From: Lentibacillus populi | GTDB lineage: Bacteria > Bacillota > Bacilli > Bacillales > Amphibacillaceae | Assembly: GCA_014642895.1 (NCBI GenBank) | Contig: BMJD01000011.1 | Span: 39,593 to 103,592 of the forward strand | DNA length: 64,000 nt | Reading direction: 5' to 3' | Notes under the pieces: model-generated | Told to the model about the DNA's origin: nothing | Databases searched by the model: none | Seen by the model: only the letters and a program-made list of their open reading frames with translations | Translations under genes and position numbers: made by a program | Shown here: one piece after another, positions 63,773 to 64,000 of the stretch | How the letters are laid out: each line of letters starts with the position of its first letter | Numbering within the stretch: position 1 is the stretch's first letter

Positions 63773-64000
63773 TAAAACTCTCCTCCATTTCCCTATATTA
63801 ATACTAACTAATAAATGGAATTATTTATAATACATAATTGCAATCATAAGAGATAAAAAATTCTTATACTTCAATCGGGTTTCTCTGGTTATGTGAATGA
63901 CCCCACCTTATCATCCTTTCGGAATGCTTGAAGGTAGGGCTTCCTGTTTCACAGACCATTGCATCTTAGGGGATTCCTAAGACGTCTTACATTGTCTCCA

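Noticed and set aside
63890..64000. Possible 3' end of an IS200/IS605 element at the right edge
   Set aside because: A few residues and the short inverted pieces are suggestive, but the sequence ends before anything diagnostic appears.

Overview
The window is low-GC Firmicute DNA, most likely from a Bacillaceae genus of the Virgibacillus, Oceanobacillus or Lentibacillus type. I infer this from the strong GGAGG ribosome binding sites, frequent TTG/GTG starts, a YaaH-type LysM/GH18 spore protein, Bacillaceae-type families (DUF3231, DUF4871, LnrJKLMN-like genes, OhrR) and acidic secreted proteins. The genus is inferred, not proven. No rRNA, tRNA or CRISPR array was seen.

Region 1 (1-24.9 kb) is nitrogen and amine catabolism. 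It holds potA and potD (polyamine import), an APC permease behind a near-perfect sigma-54 promoter, and almost all of a reductive pyrimidine route. Uracil or thymine enters through an NCS1 permease and is reduced by PreT/PreA. The ring is opened by dihydropyrimidinase (HydA) and the product decarbamoylated by an M20 carbamoylase. A class III aminotransferase then converts beta-alanine to malonate semialdehyde, which a CoA-acylating dehydrogenase (MmsA/IolA type) converts to acetyl-CoA. A PucR-type regulator sits inside the cluster. A sodium symporter with two small partner genes, a TetR-ABC operon and a Cu/Zn-SOD lipoprotein separate the main block from hydA. Upstream of hydA a second carbamoylase gene is dead: it carries two frameshifts and a 275-bp repeat element, and a decayed IS1182-family element lies just before its start.

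Region 2 (26.8-35.4 kb) is mixed: a GlcG/HbpS-like protein, a DASS carboxylate transporter, an ISL3 transposase remnant, small enzymes (VOC, PPOX, a class I amidotransferase cut by a stop codon), a PepSY protein with an Asp-rich tail, the LysM/GH18 spore protein and a prenyl-synthase scrap.

Region 3 (35.4-42.1 kb) is envelope stress and peroxide defence: a five-gene set laid out like B. subtilis lnrJKLMN, and a glutathione peroxidase-ohrR pair with an OhrR-like operator.

Region 4 (42.2-52 kb) is the most distinctive block. Two giant secreted enzymes, a 1177-aa metallophosphoesterase and a 1472-aa GH92 alpha-mannosidase-like protein, share three homologous accessory modules and sit in one operon behind an 11-bp-periodic Pho-box-like promoter. 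An LPXTG surface protein follows. I infer a phosphate-starvation-induced system acting on extracellular phosphorylated mannosides.

Region 5 (52.3-57.4 kb) is an RND/MMPL exporter with a repeat-rich secreted partner and a divergent TetR. Both genes flanking the divergent promoter appear to start at non-canonical codons (ATA and ATT). Region 6 (57.6-64 kb) is a graveyard of small enzyme genes, intact (three GNATs, a GyrI-like protein, a DUF4871 lipoprotein) and broken (NUDIX, VOC, beta-lactamase-like, DinB), with a group II intron scrap and a MITE-like repeat.
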